DNA of 64,000 bases from Plectrocnemia conspersa (lineage: Eukaryota; Arthropoda; Insecta; Trichoptera; Polycentropodidae). The stretch covers positions 310,001 through 374,000 of the forward strand of contig VTFK01000021.1 in assembly GCA_009617715.1 (NCBI GenBank), given 5' to 3'. The notes beneath the pieces were generated by a model. It was not told the origin of the DNA. It made no database searches and saw nothing but the letters and a program-made list of their open reading frames with translations. The position numbers were made by a program, and so were the translations under genes. Below, one piece after another: positions 36,991 to 49,955 of this stretch (positions are counted from its first letter, which is position 1; the number at the start of each line of letters is the position of its first letter).

Positions 36991-39900
36991 TTATCCGTCG
37001 CTCAACGCCGGAGTCACCCATCCATATTTTTCGTGCGTTTTAACTAAAGATCTAAACGACTCCTCGGCCGTCCGTTTGCTGAAGTCTTTTGTGCCCTTAG
37101 TCTTTCTAGCGACTCTACCGTGGCCTTTGACGAGTGAAGCGGCGAACTGCATGAGGACGGCTTCGACGGTGTAAGCGCTGGCCCAACCCCGCGGAGTCAA
37201 CAGTTCCATGCATATAGCACCACCTGAAAATATAAATTGTAGAGTAAGCAATGCATTTCTATATATGTATTAATTCTAAATGTATAAATATTATAAAAAC
37301 TGAAAGGATGAGTCAAATGAAAACCGGAAAAGTGAGATAAAAAGTCTATTGTCGTTGATTTTGTACAGACAGCCTTTGTTTAGTAGTTGCATAAGGCTCA
37401 TGGGGCTTTGCATGACTTACTAGATGGGCTGTTATGTAATTAATTTAAAGGGGTTTCTCTTCTTTAAGTTCAATGCCAAAAAGTGCTCAGCGCTTCACGG
37501 CCCAAAAGTAAATCTTTATAACCGTGAAAGATAAAATTCGAGGGATGACAAAGTCCATCAATTCTAAAATTCAGGTCGATGTAGTTTATATTAACTTTCA
37601 ATAAGCATTCAATAAAATTTGTTAAGCGACGCTTTTAAATTTTTCTCTAGTTACGTAAGTAACCGCCGTCACTCTGACGAGTATGTCACTCGATTTGGAG
37701 TACGGTAGGAATACAATTTATATCCTCTGCTCTTTCTTCTCTTTATCGATACTATATGTACATATATGTAGCAATGGAGAATTAATAATATATATAATAT
37801 GCGGATGACTTGATATTGTTTCAGAATATTCGCATAGATGAGGATCCGATATTTTTACAAAAAAACTTTTAACATTGCCATATTTCTACATTTTCCAGAT
37901 TAATTTATAGCTTAGGTGTATGTGATTTAACCAGAAATATTTCCGTCGAGGACTTGAGATTGACGTTAGAACAGAGATAAAGATTTAGTATACGCAGTTG
38001 CAAAATTAGTGTTGAAGATGTTCGGCTACACTTTAACAATTTATCAGTAATTCGTGTTCTGTACGATACGTTAGTTCGTAACGTATTCAAATATAACAAA
38101 TACAAGATCGATCGGCTTCACAACACAAACCACAATGCTTGCCATCAAGTCTCATCAACTTGCACATAACATTTATGGGGAATTATCTTGGCGTTCATTT
38201 TTTTTGCTTATTATAACGCACAGATATTTTGAAATGTGACACGTTTCGATTACCTTCATAAATTAATGGGGATATCTATTTTGTCCAAAATATCAAGTCT
38301 TATCGGAGGCGAAAGAGAGTTAATCATCAATGTTTTATTTCTAAAGCATAAAAATATAATTTTCAAGGCCTTCCAGCATATCGAAAAAAATGACGGTAGC
38401 ATGCACAGAGGTCGCAGCTGATAACAGCGTAACAAGGCAAAAATCACGGAATCAATGCAATAGCTTAAAATCTTCACCGCATTTGCAACATGCATCAGAT
38501 CGAAGCATATGCCATACGTATTAGATAGCTCCTTACCAATTCTTAGTTATATTTGAGATGTGCAGAGACAGTATTTGGGGCAAAAGGGGGGGGGGTTGTA
38601 TGCGGAGGCATTTGCCCCTTCCCTTGATTTTAGCAAGAAAAATGCATGTCATTTAATGATATTCTATGAATTTTAATGAAATCTAAATAATTAAAAAAAC
38701 AGACCGCTGACTGGACAAATTTTGCCTTCCCTGAAAAAAGCTGAAATGACGTCCCTGCGAATGTGTATGAACTCTTTAATTTATGGGAATGGTTGAGAAT
38801 AAATCAAGGTATCTTTGGATCTTAACTGCTTATATTAATGTGGGATGGAATTCGTAATGAGCTTTACCCAAATCGGTTATGACATCTGTGCAATGAAGCA
38901 CGTTGCTAACGAAGTGGTTTTCTTTACCTGAAGTAGGTCATGGAATAATGTTTTGATGCTGAACGATATCAAAATGATTTAACACTAACCTTCCATAACA
39001 AAGCCCTTTTCTATCCTTGGTTCGATGACACGCATGAAGGGCGGCGCGAAAGGAAAGTTTTCGGGGAATGTGAGGTGCAGAAGAACACATGGGATGCGAA
39101 GTTCACGCAGATCGGCAGCCAGTTCACTCTCAGGATCCACTCTGTGTAGTCGCACGTGCCATTCAAACAAATTATCGTTGACTAATTCTACCTGTAATGA
39201 GAAAATATACAATTAAAGTATCGATTGTCACCACGCTTTCTCTAGCATGAAACTGGTGACAAACTGACGCGATATGAACACGAGTTGGACTTTTAAGTAA
39301 ATTTAAATAATCAATTATCTCCACGCAAGTTCTAACTTTGCGCAACATGAACATGCGACATTGATACGTATCAACATCATGGAAAATCTGTTAATTTTGA
39401 TAAATAATTGTCACCATGTCATCTGCAACTTTAAAGTGGTGACAGAGCGACGCGACGTGAACATGCAACACAAACAAAATAATAAATTAGTATTTAAATA
39501 ATTATTTATTACTGTGATACATCAATGAGTATTTAATACTTGAGATTCTTTGCGATTGTCATTTAAGTGAAACTGACATTTCGGCAAATTTATTCTTGCT
39601 ATAGTCACGGTCAATCGTGTACCATTATTATATCAGACATGTACTTAAAGAAACGTCATATATAAGTATATACACGTATAAAACTAAAAATACTTATTTT
39701 GTATTAAACATTCATTCTGTACATAGAAAGCGTGTGTAATGTCTGCCTTCATTCGTGAGAATGTACTTAGAATCGACGAAGACAAATCACGCGATCAGTT
39801 GACATATAAAGATTGAATGCTAGCACGAAATTGAATGATTGACGCAGTCACAAATTTAATAAGACGACAACGTTGGGTAACAGTCTTAAATTGTATGCAA

Positions 39901-42900
39901 TAATAATAGCATAATCTTGAACTTACTTAGAAAAAATCTATGAATAATATTATCGTAGCAATAGAACCGAAACTAATTACTATTTGAAACGCTACTTTTT
40001 GTTGGTTTAATAATTAATTGAAAGCGGCACGATCGCAATGATTAGGTTTGTTTTTAGGTTGTTGAAATAATGATTGAATTAATTGGCGTTCGGATTCGAT
40101 TGATTACTGAAAAAATATTGGCGTGACTGTAATTAACTATGGTAATACCACATGCATTAAAAAATCAACGGGAAACACATAAAGCTAGTGTAATTTAACC
40201 AACATTTTTCTATATGTATTACTGGTTAATACATATTTTTAATTAAAATAAGTCATATGCAAAATATTTATGTTTCAATTTGAAAATTCGTACAGTCTCT
40301 TTCTGAGCACTTCATTATCATTATCTAACAGTTTAAGTGCCACTCAACTTTTTCATAGGATAATCAAAATATTAATTATATAATAAAATATTTTTAAGGA
40401 AAGGCATATAAAAAACAATAACGGTTTTCATTATTATGTATCAGGGTTATACATTATTTTTTTAGATCTCTCAAAACAGAAATTTGGAAAAATATGATAA
40501 AAAAATGTGTTCATGCCATATATTTATTTTTATTATTACAAAAAGAAAAGATACAGATTTTCTCAATGCGTCCTGATGGGCATAATACAGAAAACCTAAA
40601 GTATATAGGTACTATTTTACATATTATTTTCCAGCTCCTCATAGTTATCGCCGAAAACATCCTTGTGTTTGGCAAGCTCGTAGAGAAGCTAAATGGCTCG
40701 CGAAGCGAGAAAGCGTTCTCAAGCGCTGACACCCTGACCGCGACATTAATTTATAAGGGACGCGATCGCGACTCTGAAACACGCAGCTAAAAGTCGCTGA
40801 GCATTGCCGGATTGTCGACACCGCCTCCTAAAACTTCAAAAAGTTATTCATTGAGAAGTTATGAATTGTGTGTCAACGTTCCTATAAAAAATGCGTCAGA
40901 ATACGACCCATACTCTTGCATCTTAAATTCTTTCAAACAACAAGAAGTATCACGTTAAAAAATAAAAAAAAAAAATATTTTATTTTTAAATTAAGAAGTG
41001 ACTTTAGTACCATTGTATATATCATAATAGATTCCATTTTTTTATTGGCTCGACAACCCAAGATGAGTCTTCGCCTCCTACAATAATTTTCTTCATTGTG
41101 GAAAATCCGGGTTTTATTATTTTCGGTTTCGTAATTCGTTTTTGGTTCAGATGGATAGGTGATTGAATTGTCGCAATAACACAGACCTGCAAAAAACTAC
41201 TTTTTTGAAAATTATGTTAACTGGTTTTCGTGCAATTTTTAGTGTTGATTCTAAAAATTCCATTCAGTTTGTTTCTACTACTTAAGATTTTTTCATTAAA
41301 AGATAATTTCTCTCAAAAGTCATATTTTTCTGCTTTTCCTTTTGAAAACTTGTTGAGGATCGTCTCTTTAAACATCTAGCAATAGTCTGCGATCATGTCT
41401 ACATTTCATCTTCCTTATTATCGCATTTCTATTATATTTATGTCATATTGAAACAGTGGCGTAGCTATGGTGGGGCGAAGGGGGCGGGCCGCCCCGGGTA
41501 ACACTTGCTTGGGGGCGGCATATTCGCGATGGGATCGTCCAGTGTGGTTCTTAACCCTGAATGCACTAAAACATATATAAATCTACGAATAACAAGAGCT
41601 TAATAATAAACAATTTATTATTTTAAGAAATGCTGATTTTATGATCTTGCAAAAAAATATATGGAGGGGGGGGGGGCAATTTTAAGGATCGCTCTGGGCG
41701 GTACATACCCTAGCTACGCCACTGTATTGAAATGTTTTTCCTTGCTTACTGCACCCAAATTTTCGGGAAAATAGTTCAGATGTGAATGGAGGAAATGTAC
41801 TTTTAAACTCATGTTACAGTCCAAGATCTTAAGCTATTTCAACATATCTACAACATATAGTTGTAGTTTGACTCTTTTTATTTACAAGAAGGGTTATAAG
41901 TTTAAATGCTTTGCACGCCTTTTTTTCACTTTTGCCATTTTTGTTTCGAAATTTTCATTCTTCATAAGTTTTTTGATGTCGGGTCAAAGGTGTACAACCA
42001 CTGCTCTTTTTATTTATTTATTAAAACGCTGTAAAGGCAAATTCATGTCTAATATGCATACTTCATGAAAGGGTTTAATCTGGGAATGACAAACTATTAT
42101 TTACAATTTTTTAACCCTCAAACTTTTTGCTTAAATAATATAAGAAGACACTCAGATAAGAAACTTTTCTGAAGATGTTCAAGCCAGATGTTTAAAAATA
42201 TGCATACCTTTTGGAAGGTCGAAAGTATTTGAATGACTAGCATTTTTTCGCGATTTTCTGTTATTCTAACCGGCCGGCGGTTTTATCTTTGCTTTGGTGA
42301 GCCAAGAGCCCGCTCTAATAGAAATAAATTACACATGAGAATTAGCAGAAAGAAAAAAGATATAATTAAAGAAAGCAGACATTACTTGAATATTTAAAAA
42401 ATCCAGAATCTTTCATCAGTCAAAAAATAAAGACTAATTTATTAATTATTTAAAAGCATAAATATGTAAAATAGGGAAAAAATTATTCGCAGATTATTTA
42501 ATGGCTCGAAAAATTCCAAGGAAAATCATTAAAATCCATTAAATAAATTGTAAATTAATACATCCTCAGGTTATGAATCGAAATGCTTCAGTTATAATTG
42601 AAAGGGCAGTCTTCTTTAAAAACACGTTTTTGCATAACAATTAACATCAAAAGCAAACAAAACCAACGACACTTATATCAATCAATTTGTGTTTCATAAA
42701 TTTACTAAAAAACGATTTTTTTTATTGTCGACGTAAACAAACGACATGGCGTATCCAAGCGGAGGGATCTATTTAACAGTTACAATACTGCATAAAAAAG
42801 GTACCTTACTTAAAAAGCGATGAAGTATTTGTCGTGGCCATCCATGACCATTACGTATTAACTAGAATATTTGCTATAAAGATAATAAAATAAGTAATTT

Positions 42901-45900
42901 TGATTATAGTGTAAAAAATAATATATCTTATCCGAGTATTGCACATAAACTTTAAAAAATGCTTAAATAAAGATAAGGGTCAGTGCTTAAATATCTTTGC
43001 AGAATATGTACAGAAACTCAAGATCCATAAGACAGTAACGAAGAGTCTGATTCCACCCGGAATCATCAACATTGGTCATAAGTATTAAATGGAACGTTAA
43101 ACCTTATCTTTAACAATATTATCGAGGCTACATAGGCCAAAGCACTGCCGTTATAACTAACTTACTTTTACCAGTACATTCAAGACAATCACTTCACTTT
43201 ACTTAAACGACCTAACACAAGCGGAGCTACGCTAAATCGACTGAAATGACCCTTAGAAAGAACAGAGAAAGAGTTTAATACCACTTATTGCATGACGTAC
43301 TATTACGTCGATTTATATATTTTATAATATAATATATAGTACACACATTCATTATTTTCACTAATTATACGGTCAACTTTTAAAACTCATATAAAAAACA
43401 ATATAACTTATAATCAAAAACAATTATCCAACTTCAGAACAATTAATAAAATATTTATTATTCCACACGCGAATAACTTTATAATATAATCACTTGTGGG
43501 AATAGAGAATGTACATTATTTGTGTTGCTGCTTATTACAGCAATAAAGCGTGTTAAGCAGTAAACCGAGAATTAATGCGGAAATGTACTTTATACTGTCA
43601 CGTGTATATTTTAGTTAGAAATAAATAAACCTAATCAGCGTTTAGTTTTATTTAATTGCTTAAAAAGGCCACTAGCTTAGGATGTGGATCGCGTGCCTCG
43701 AAGAAAGTCACGAAGATCGTTTCGTGCGTATTAAAAAGTAATCATGCACACGTTCTTTGCCTTGTTGTTGTTTTTCTACCTCAATCTATTAAAAATTGTG
43801 TTGTTCTAGAAAGTGAAGGTGAATTTATATAGAGGAAATTAGCGAAGCTGATGCTATAAAAAATAATCGAATATTAACAAATCGCTGCACTGGTTTAGAT
43901 ATCATTGCAGGAAAGTCCGCGGATAGGAAAAAATCCATTGACGTCACGCGAGGAAGGTGGGGGCAGATTTCAAGGGAAAAGTTCAAGGTCGGTGCGGAAA
44001 GTCTTTCGCAGGAAAATATCATAATTAAGAGGTAACACATAAATGTTTATGTTAATGATAATCTGCTTATGTTGGTTATAATCAGAAATTTAATTAAATT
44101 TTGTCTTAAAAATATAAACTCGCTTGAAAAATAAGATGTTGAGCTTAAAAGTAGGCTGAAGATAATATTAGTTTTTTTTAATAAGTAACAGAGTAACATC
44201 GCGATAAAAAATACTTAAGCGAAAAATAGCAACAATATTTTTTTCTTTCAATCTTTCGATGCGACATGACATTTAGCCCATTGGATTACAACCATGTAAA
44301 CACAATCAAATTGTTATGTTTTCATTATAGTGTATAAAACAATATAACGATTACTTCTAATTTAAAAAAAAGTTGTTGATTTCTTTTATATCCCTCTTTT
44401 TAGTTGGCAATTCTCACATAATATGAAAAAAATGTGTGGCACTCAAATGGTTAAGATAAAAATTTTGTTAAAAAAATCGGTATTCCAGTTTTAGAAATTA
44501 CGTTGGAATTAAGCCTTCAATTTTAGTCATTAATGTGTATGCAGAAAGATTTCAAACATTAGCAATATGCATAGCGTGACACTAAACCGCTTCCAGGAAA
44601 ATTGAGATAAGGGGTGACTCATCGATGGAATTTTGAACGAACCATATAAATGTATGAAGTTTGTGTTTTCATAACCCCTGCAGTGAAGCGGTGGAAATTT
44701 TAAGAATAATAGCTAATACTCAGTTTCAGAGAAGATATTCGAATTAAGATTCGATTCTTAATATCACTTTCACTATCTGTAAAAATCATATAGATAAGCT
44801 AAATATAGCTTAAAAAATAGTATTATATGTATATAATACATAGATTAATTCTAATAGTTATGGTCAGCAACAGACGCATTATAGTTTTTTTAAACGGAAA
44901 GGCGAAATAACGACAATTTTTTTATATATTATAAATAATGCTATACTAAGAACTACTACACTAAGCGATCCAAGAGATATTTATTCAGAGATACCGTTAT
45001 TTTATGACGTTAATCTATAAACGTGAAAGCTGAAGTTATCCAGAGTTTAATTAGAAAACCTCAAACCCTCTTCGAAACATTCCGTGATAAACTTTGAACC
45101 TGGAAACTGAGAAGAGTCGCCGAGTTCCATCGAAGACTAGACTAATAAAGTTGATACCGCACATTGATAACGCCATAAACTATTACATATATATAAATGT
45201 GTTTTAAAATGGCAGCTGTAAGACTTCTCAAGCTCGTTTCTTTTAATTCGATGGATTTCTCAACCTGATGCCATTGAAGCGATTGTCGTATCTGATGGCG
45301 GACGGTGAGGAAAACCCACTTTCGCCAAATTACATCACGTCAGATTTCCTTCTTGTCGTTATCAGCGAAACATTCGGATGCGACGTAGCATGTTTACGTT
45401 TACGTTTTCGGCAAAAACATTCCGTGCCAAATGGCCATCCGAGAGATTATCGTTGTCCGAGGCACGAGGTCGCAATTTTGTGTCGATGGCACGACTCGTT
45501 TTACGATCGGATGGCGAAATTGGCAATGACCGTGAACTACAAATGCTGTTCTGGGAATAGAGAGACTTTTTGCATCTGTAAGAATAGTATTTGAGTTCTA
45601 TATTATAATTTGATATATAAAGTCAATGAAAATATTTTTTCTTTTTAAGGGATGATGCTAGTTGCGATTTTAGATGCAAAGAAGCTACAATACTAATCAT
45701 CTAATTAAGTCTTTAAATTTTACATTAATTTATGATGCTAAAAAAATGAAATTGCGTAACATGATTAACATGCGTTTTTATTTTAAGCGGATTTAATGAA
45801 AATAAATATGTATAGTAGCACAATTGCCTCTTAATGAACTGTATGTCACTATGACATAAACAGAGCATCCAAAATAATACGGAGGAAACAAATCTTAAAC

Positions 45901-48900
45901 TTATTAATTATAATTAGGAATATTCATAAAACTTTTGTATTACAAAATAAACGTGAGACAGCAGCTAATTAAAAAATCATAAAAAAGTCTTCAAGATGAA
46001 ATGAAAAATCTAATGGATTTGGTAAAAAGGTGAGCTTTCAGTTTATTAAAGAAGTAGAAGATTCATTTTGATTAAAGAAAGCCAAAATCTCTCACCGTGA
46101 ATATTGGTTCAGCCCTGCTTTGTTGGATTCTCTGCATCTCTTTGAATTCCTTCATGAGCCTTCTCGTCCTGACGCTCTTAGGCGGGGGCGGCGCTTCAGC
46201 TCCTTTCTTTGAACAAAATGCAGCTGCTGCAGGACTACCTGGCATACTAGCAGCCCTTCAACTGGACGAACTCCATCCCTTAAAAATATAAACATTTATT
46301 AAACATAATCTTGTACATCAAGATTTTTTAAAACAATAGCTTAATTCAAAAAATAAATACATACGTGGTAATGTTACATTCTTAAAAACATAATCATTGT
46401 AGACAGATCTTTTGCATCATCTTTAAGAGAATGTATATAAAAAAGTTAAAAGAGATAAACTGAAGAAATATTATTAATAACACACTTTTTCATAATTATT
46501 AATACCACACAATATGACTTGGAACAGTTCCATTCTTTTGTGTTTATTGTAGCATATTCACACGTGTATATTACGTTCATGACAATGCTCTTTAGGTTGT
46601 AATGATAACTAACGACGACATTGCATTTTAGCTGAATATATATAACAACATAACCCGTGTTAAATAAATAATTATTAATTATTACTAAATATTAAAATAT
46701 GTATTTAATTTTGATTTCTCATAAAATATTTGATTTATTAATTTAACTACAGACCTTCCACAAATGTTTTAGATATTTGCTTTTATAAAATAAACATTGT
46801 CTTGAAAAGATTACCTTTGTAAATAAAGAAGCGTCTAGTGTCTAATATTATGTTTACAAATGCAATGATAATATAAATCAATGTAGATATCATACATAAA
46901 TAGATAGATAATAATTATGGTTCTTTGTTTTAAAATACGAAATGCACTCTGAGCATTTGTAGTGTTTTTTTAAATAATGAGCTAAATAGAGTTGTCATAT
47001 AGATATGAAGCACTAAGTTTTATCAGACGTATACCTCTAAATTATTACTAAGTAGAAAACAATGATAAATATAGTGAGTCATTACTTAAGCACAAAGAAT
47101 AAACTAGTTGGATGATACAGTATGTTATTAATAATTAGGCAAAACATTTTATTCATATTTTTAAAAACATAGCAATGTACACACTTCATTTTTGATTCAA
47201 AAAAGGATATTTGGATGTAATTACAAATAATTGTGCGATGGTGTAAAATCTATATAAAATAATTTATTATGTGTCTAAATAAAAAATAGAGTTTTTGCAC
47301 TCTAGACATAATTATGATTTTTTTAAATGAAAAAAAATTAAAAGTTTTGGTAAGTATTAATTTTTGAAAATCGGGATATATTTATGAGATGTTTTACGGT
47401 AAACTTTATTGTCATTAATTGATAAATTTTATTTATTAGCTTCTTCAAATATAAGACAAAGAAAAAATATTTTTGATACAAGATACCATATTTTGGTTAT
47501 TAGGTAAAATTGTGTTAAGAATTTTTTAACCAATCTGCTCTACGCACCATAAAAATACTTTATTAGCCAAAAACTGAAAACTGATTTTTTAGCATAAAAA
47601 TAATTAAAAGGTTGCGAATTTATTATTGAAACTTTGTTGAGAAATATTCAGTATTTTATGATTCTTAAGCATTAAGCTTCTTTAAGCTTCTTAATGGTTT
47701 AATAGTAAAAAATAAACTGATTTAATTAGGTATTTTTTTGCGAATTTTTGCTAAATCTTTAAATTAAATTAAATTTTAATAAAATTAAATTTTGTTGATA
47801 AATCTACAATACTAAATATTTTTTTAACGAATATGTTCTTCGTAGCATATAAATAATTGGTTGTATTTAAGTACTTTTTTAGCATTTTTCTGTAAAAAAT
47901 TAAATAGGTATTTCTAATAATTCATTTTCAACTGTATTTTTGCTCTTTAGAGAATAACAATGATTTTATTAAAGTAAAAATGGTGTTTTTTTTTTAATAA
48001 TATAGCTTAAAATTTAAAACCATTCTTTAATTATACATTTTATTAGCATTTACTTATTTTTTTTATGCAAAAATTTGGTTTATAGATTTTTATTGTATAA
48101 ATGTAAAACTATTATGCAACAAAAACAAACCAATTTCAGTAGATATGTATTTTATATGTTGCTATTTTAAATACAGTAAATTGCATATTATTATTTTTTA
48201 TTTTATATAATTAAACCTTAAGTTTAAAATACAAAATACAACTATTTTATTAAAATGTAAATATGATAATTATTTTATAAAATATAAATTAATATTATAA
48301 AAAAATATAGTAGTGATTTTAACGATATAAATATATTATACTGTTTTTATTTAAAAAAATAGCTGCAAAAAGAGTTCTAAAATTATTTAATCTATATATT
48401 TTATTATAATCTAAAAATATATAATGATTTTTTAGGTATTTTGTCACTAAAATTTTTCTTTACTTTTTCATCTAAAATGAAGCTTAAATTTTAACTGACG
48501 GATTTATAATCTTTGTTTAAATCGAATAAATTTATATTTGTGTCAAAAAAAACTAATTTTTATATTGTAATTTATTGAAAGAAAATATATAAATAAATAT
48601 ATGATATAACTAAACAATGAAACTGTATAACATAAAAATATTTTTTGATACCCTAATCATTTAAAAATTTTTAAGCTTTGATAGTCAGAGAATATACTTA
48701 TTATTAAAGGCAAATTTTATTATTTTGAAACGAAAACAGGGACTAAGTAGAAAGAAATAATAATAACAAAAAACTTCTTAACTTTTCTATAGTACAGTAA
48801 AATTTAAAATTTTAAAGCAATAAAATAAATAACAAAAAAAATTACAAGTCAAAATTATAGTGACTTTTATGATAAACTTATTACTATTTTTACTTTAAAA

Positions 48901-49537
48901 AGACAAACATTATCTGTAGCTTAAAATTCAGTTGAAATTAATTGATTAAATATCTGACATCAAAATCCTTTAATATCTATTTATAAGCTATAAAAAAAAT
49001 TTAACTAGTAAATCTAATATTAATAAAATAAATTTATTTTAAAACGTGATCTATATTTTGTATACTGACAAATTTTTCATTTTAAATCACACAATTTCAC
49101 ATATGAAGAAAAGTATTATCTTTGTGGCAAAAATATAATTTTACATTGTTATGTAGTTTAAAAGAATGTGAACGAAATGTTAAATTATGCCTCACTTAAT
49201 TCGTTTATTTAGTCGTTTTCATTTAGTCTTTTATTTTACTACTTTGAAGTACGCCACATTATACTAAAAATTATTTTCATAATAATATATTTACTATGAA
49301 AAATTATTGTTGTAGTTCACAAGTAGAGCAATTTTTAATTCAATATTGGCAATAACTTCTTCAACAAAAAAAATATATGTTAAAAACAAACCTGTGGTAA
49401 CCGTGTCGCAGTATGCCTCTCCTTGCTGGAGATCCACTCGGACCCCCAGCAGCCGCCTCGCCATCTCCGATCTTCTCCGAAGACCGGAACAGCTTCCGGA
49501 AGGCGGCCGTGAACTTTTCTTTCGATCTCGACGTCAT
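36991..49537 (-). CDS. UBE2QL1: ubiquitin-conjugating enzyme E2 Q-like (UBE2QL1 type)
   Basis: Four minus-strand coding exons: 49,392-49,537; 46,096-46,255; 38,990-39,191; 36,991-37,223. They join in phase to 741 nt and 246 residues. The catalytic E2 fold spans roughly residues 100-246: VELVNDNLFEWHVRLHRVD, NFPFAPPFMRVIEP, then GGAICMELLTPRGW with the active-site Cys at about 174, YTVEAVLMQFAASLVKG, and the C-terminal HEKYGWVTPALSDG typical of UBE2QL1. The first exons give a basic, low-complexity N-terminus (MTSRSKEKFTAAFRKLF; Ala/Pro-rich; then RRLMKEFKEMQRIQQ). Exon 2 could instead start at an acceptor just after TGCCAG with a donor at CACG|GTTACC in exon 1; this also keeps frame and would shorten the join. 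The four exons are separated by introns of 1.8, 6.9 and 3.1 kb. The role is inferred from the family: E2-type transfer of ubiquitin; substrates unknown. Confidence 0.9.
37790..38420 (+). pseudogene. degenerate LINE reverse transcriptase, plus strand
   Basis: Translated pieces align in order with the LINE at 26-27 kb: YADDLILFQNIR at about 37,797; LTRNISVEDL with an in-frame stop before RFSIR at about 37,930-37,990; HFNNLSVIRVLYDTLVRNV at about 38,029-38,085 (the intact copy has HFDDPSVIRILYDTLVRSI); and an RT tail near 38,250-38,400. Stops and frameshifts show it is dead. Unlike the 26-kb copy it keeps Tyr in YADD. It lies antisense in the E2 gene intron. Confidence 0.75.
38564..38757. repeat. 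possible miniature transposon (hAT-like ends)
   Basis: The right end GACGTCCCTG mirrors a degenerate left end CAGAGACAG. Flanks match in only 5 of 8 bases as a target duplication. A run of nine G near 38,587 and a GC-rich interior set it apart from the surrounding intron. Confidence 0.35.
40700..40930 (-). pseudogene. LINE fragment related to the 26-kb element
   Basis: On the minus strand GGGVDNPAMLSDF and RVSESRSRPL are readable with stops between them; the intact copy has KGAVDNPAILEEF and HFRESRSRPL. Only the C-terminal tail of the ORF remains. Confidence 0.7.
41454..41724. mobile_element. hAT miniature element with perfect ends
   Basis: Perfect 14-bp terminal inverted repeats CAGTGGCGTAGCTA and a perfect 8-bp target duplication TATTGAAA (41,446-41,453 and 41,725-41,732). 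It is 271 bp, non-coding, with GC-rich ends and a G run near 41,667-41,677. It sits in an intron of the E2 gene. Confidence 0.95.
46256..49391. other. first intron of the E2 gene, 3.1 kb
   Basis: Extremely AT-rich and apparently free of recognised transposons. No extra exon was seen. Confidence 0.6.
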
Positions 49538-49745
49538 CTTTGGGCCGAGCTATGCGCTGCTCCCAATCAGTCCACTAAAACCGGTTCACTCGCACTGGCG
49601 AATCACTAGTAAATCATTTCACTTTTGCTTTTGTCCCGGGCGATGTGCTGGCACCGCCGTCGCACAAAGAGCACTGAAGACACAATGGCTGAGACCGGTT
49701 GCGCTAACCAGCTGAGCTCTACTGGAAAATCTGACGGCCTGAAAT
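49538..49745 (-). promoter_or_regulatory. promoter / 5' UTR of the E2 gene with tRNA-like sequence
   Basis: A GC-rich, CpG-containing block directly upstream of the E2 ATG. On the minus strand at about 49,695-49,725 it reads GAGCTCAGCTGGTTAGCGC, a strong match to a tRNA D-arm / pol III A box. No B box follows, so it is a tRNA or SINE fragment and not a tRNA gene. Confidence 0.5.
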
Positions 49746-49886
49746 CGGACAAAAGAAAACAATGATTAGAACTGACCTGGGGCAATGAGACATTTAGAAT
49801 ATGACGATATACGATCTGTGCTATAAAATACAGATAAAATAGTATTACTAATGGGTATTTTTATTAAATTATTTTTTTATTGAGTA

Positions 49887-49955
49887 ACAGTTGGTAAAGA
49901 TTTACCCCATTGTAACGCATAGGGCTTACGCCTGTTAGGTTACAATAAAAGATTT
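49887..49955 (-). repeat. fragment of the dispersed SINE-associated repeat
   Basis: Its reverse complement (TATTGTAACCTAACAGGCGT, then AAGCCCTATGCGTTACAAT) closely matches 52,517-52,573 on the plus strand. Confidence 0.65.

Larger units (their letters stand above)
37224..38989. other. last intron of the E2 gene
   Basis: Holds a plus-strand LINE relic (37,790-38,420) and a possible miniature element (about 38,564-38,757). The rest is AT-rich without signal. Confidence 0.6.
39192..46095. other. middle intron of the E2 gene, 6.9 kb
   Basis: Contains a minus-strand LINE fragment (40,700-40,930), a hAT miniature element (41,454-41,724), a repeat shared with the Tango6 intron (about 44,520-44,650) and a GC-richer block (45,210-45,590) with a 108-codon open plus frame that resembles no known protein. 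Everything else is AT-rich with no signal. Confidence 0.55.

Noticed and set aside
39025..39216. Plus-strand frame over the third E2 exon
   Set aside because: Shadow of the minus-strand exon 38,990-39,191.
45268..45594. 108-codon plus frame in the E2 intron
   Set aside because: No recognisable domain, overlapping frames are equally open, and no splice sites frame it; treated as a GC-rich intronic block.
49690..49730. Possible tRNA gene near the E2 promoter
   Set aside because: Only the D-arm-like part is present; no B box or acceptor stem.
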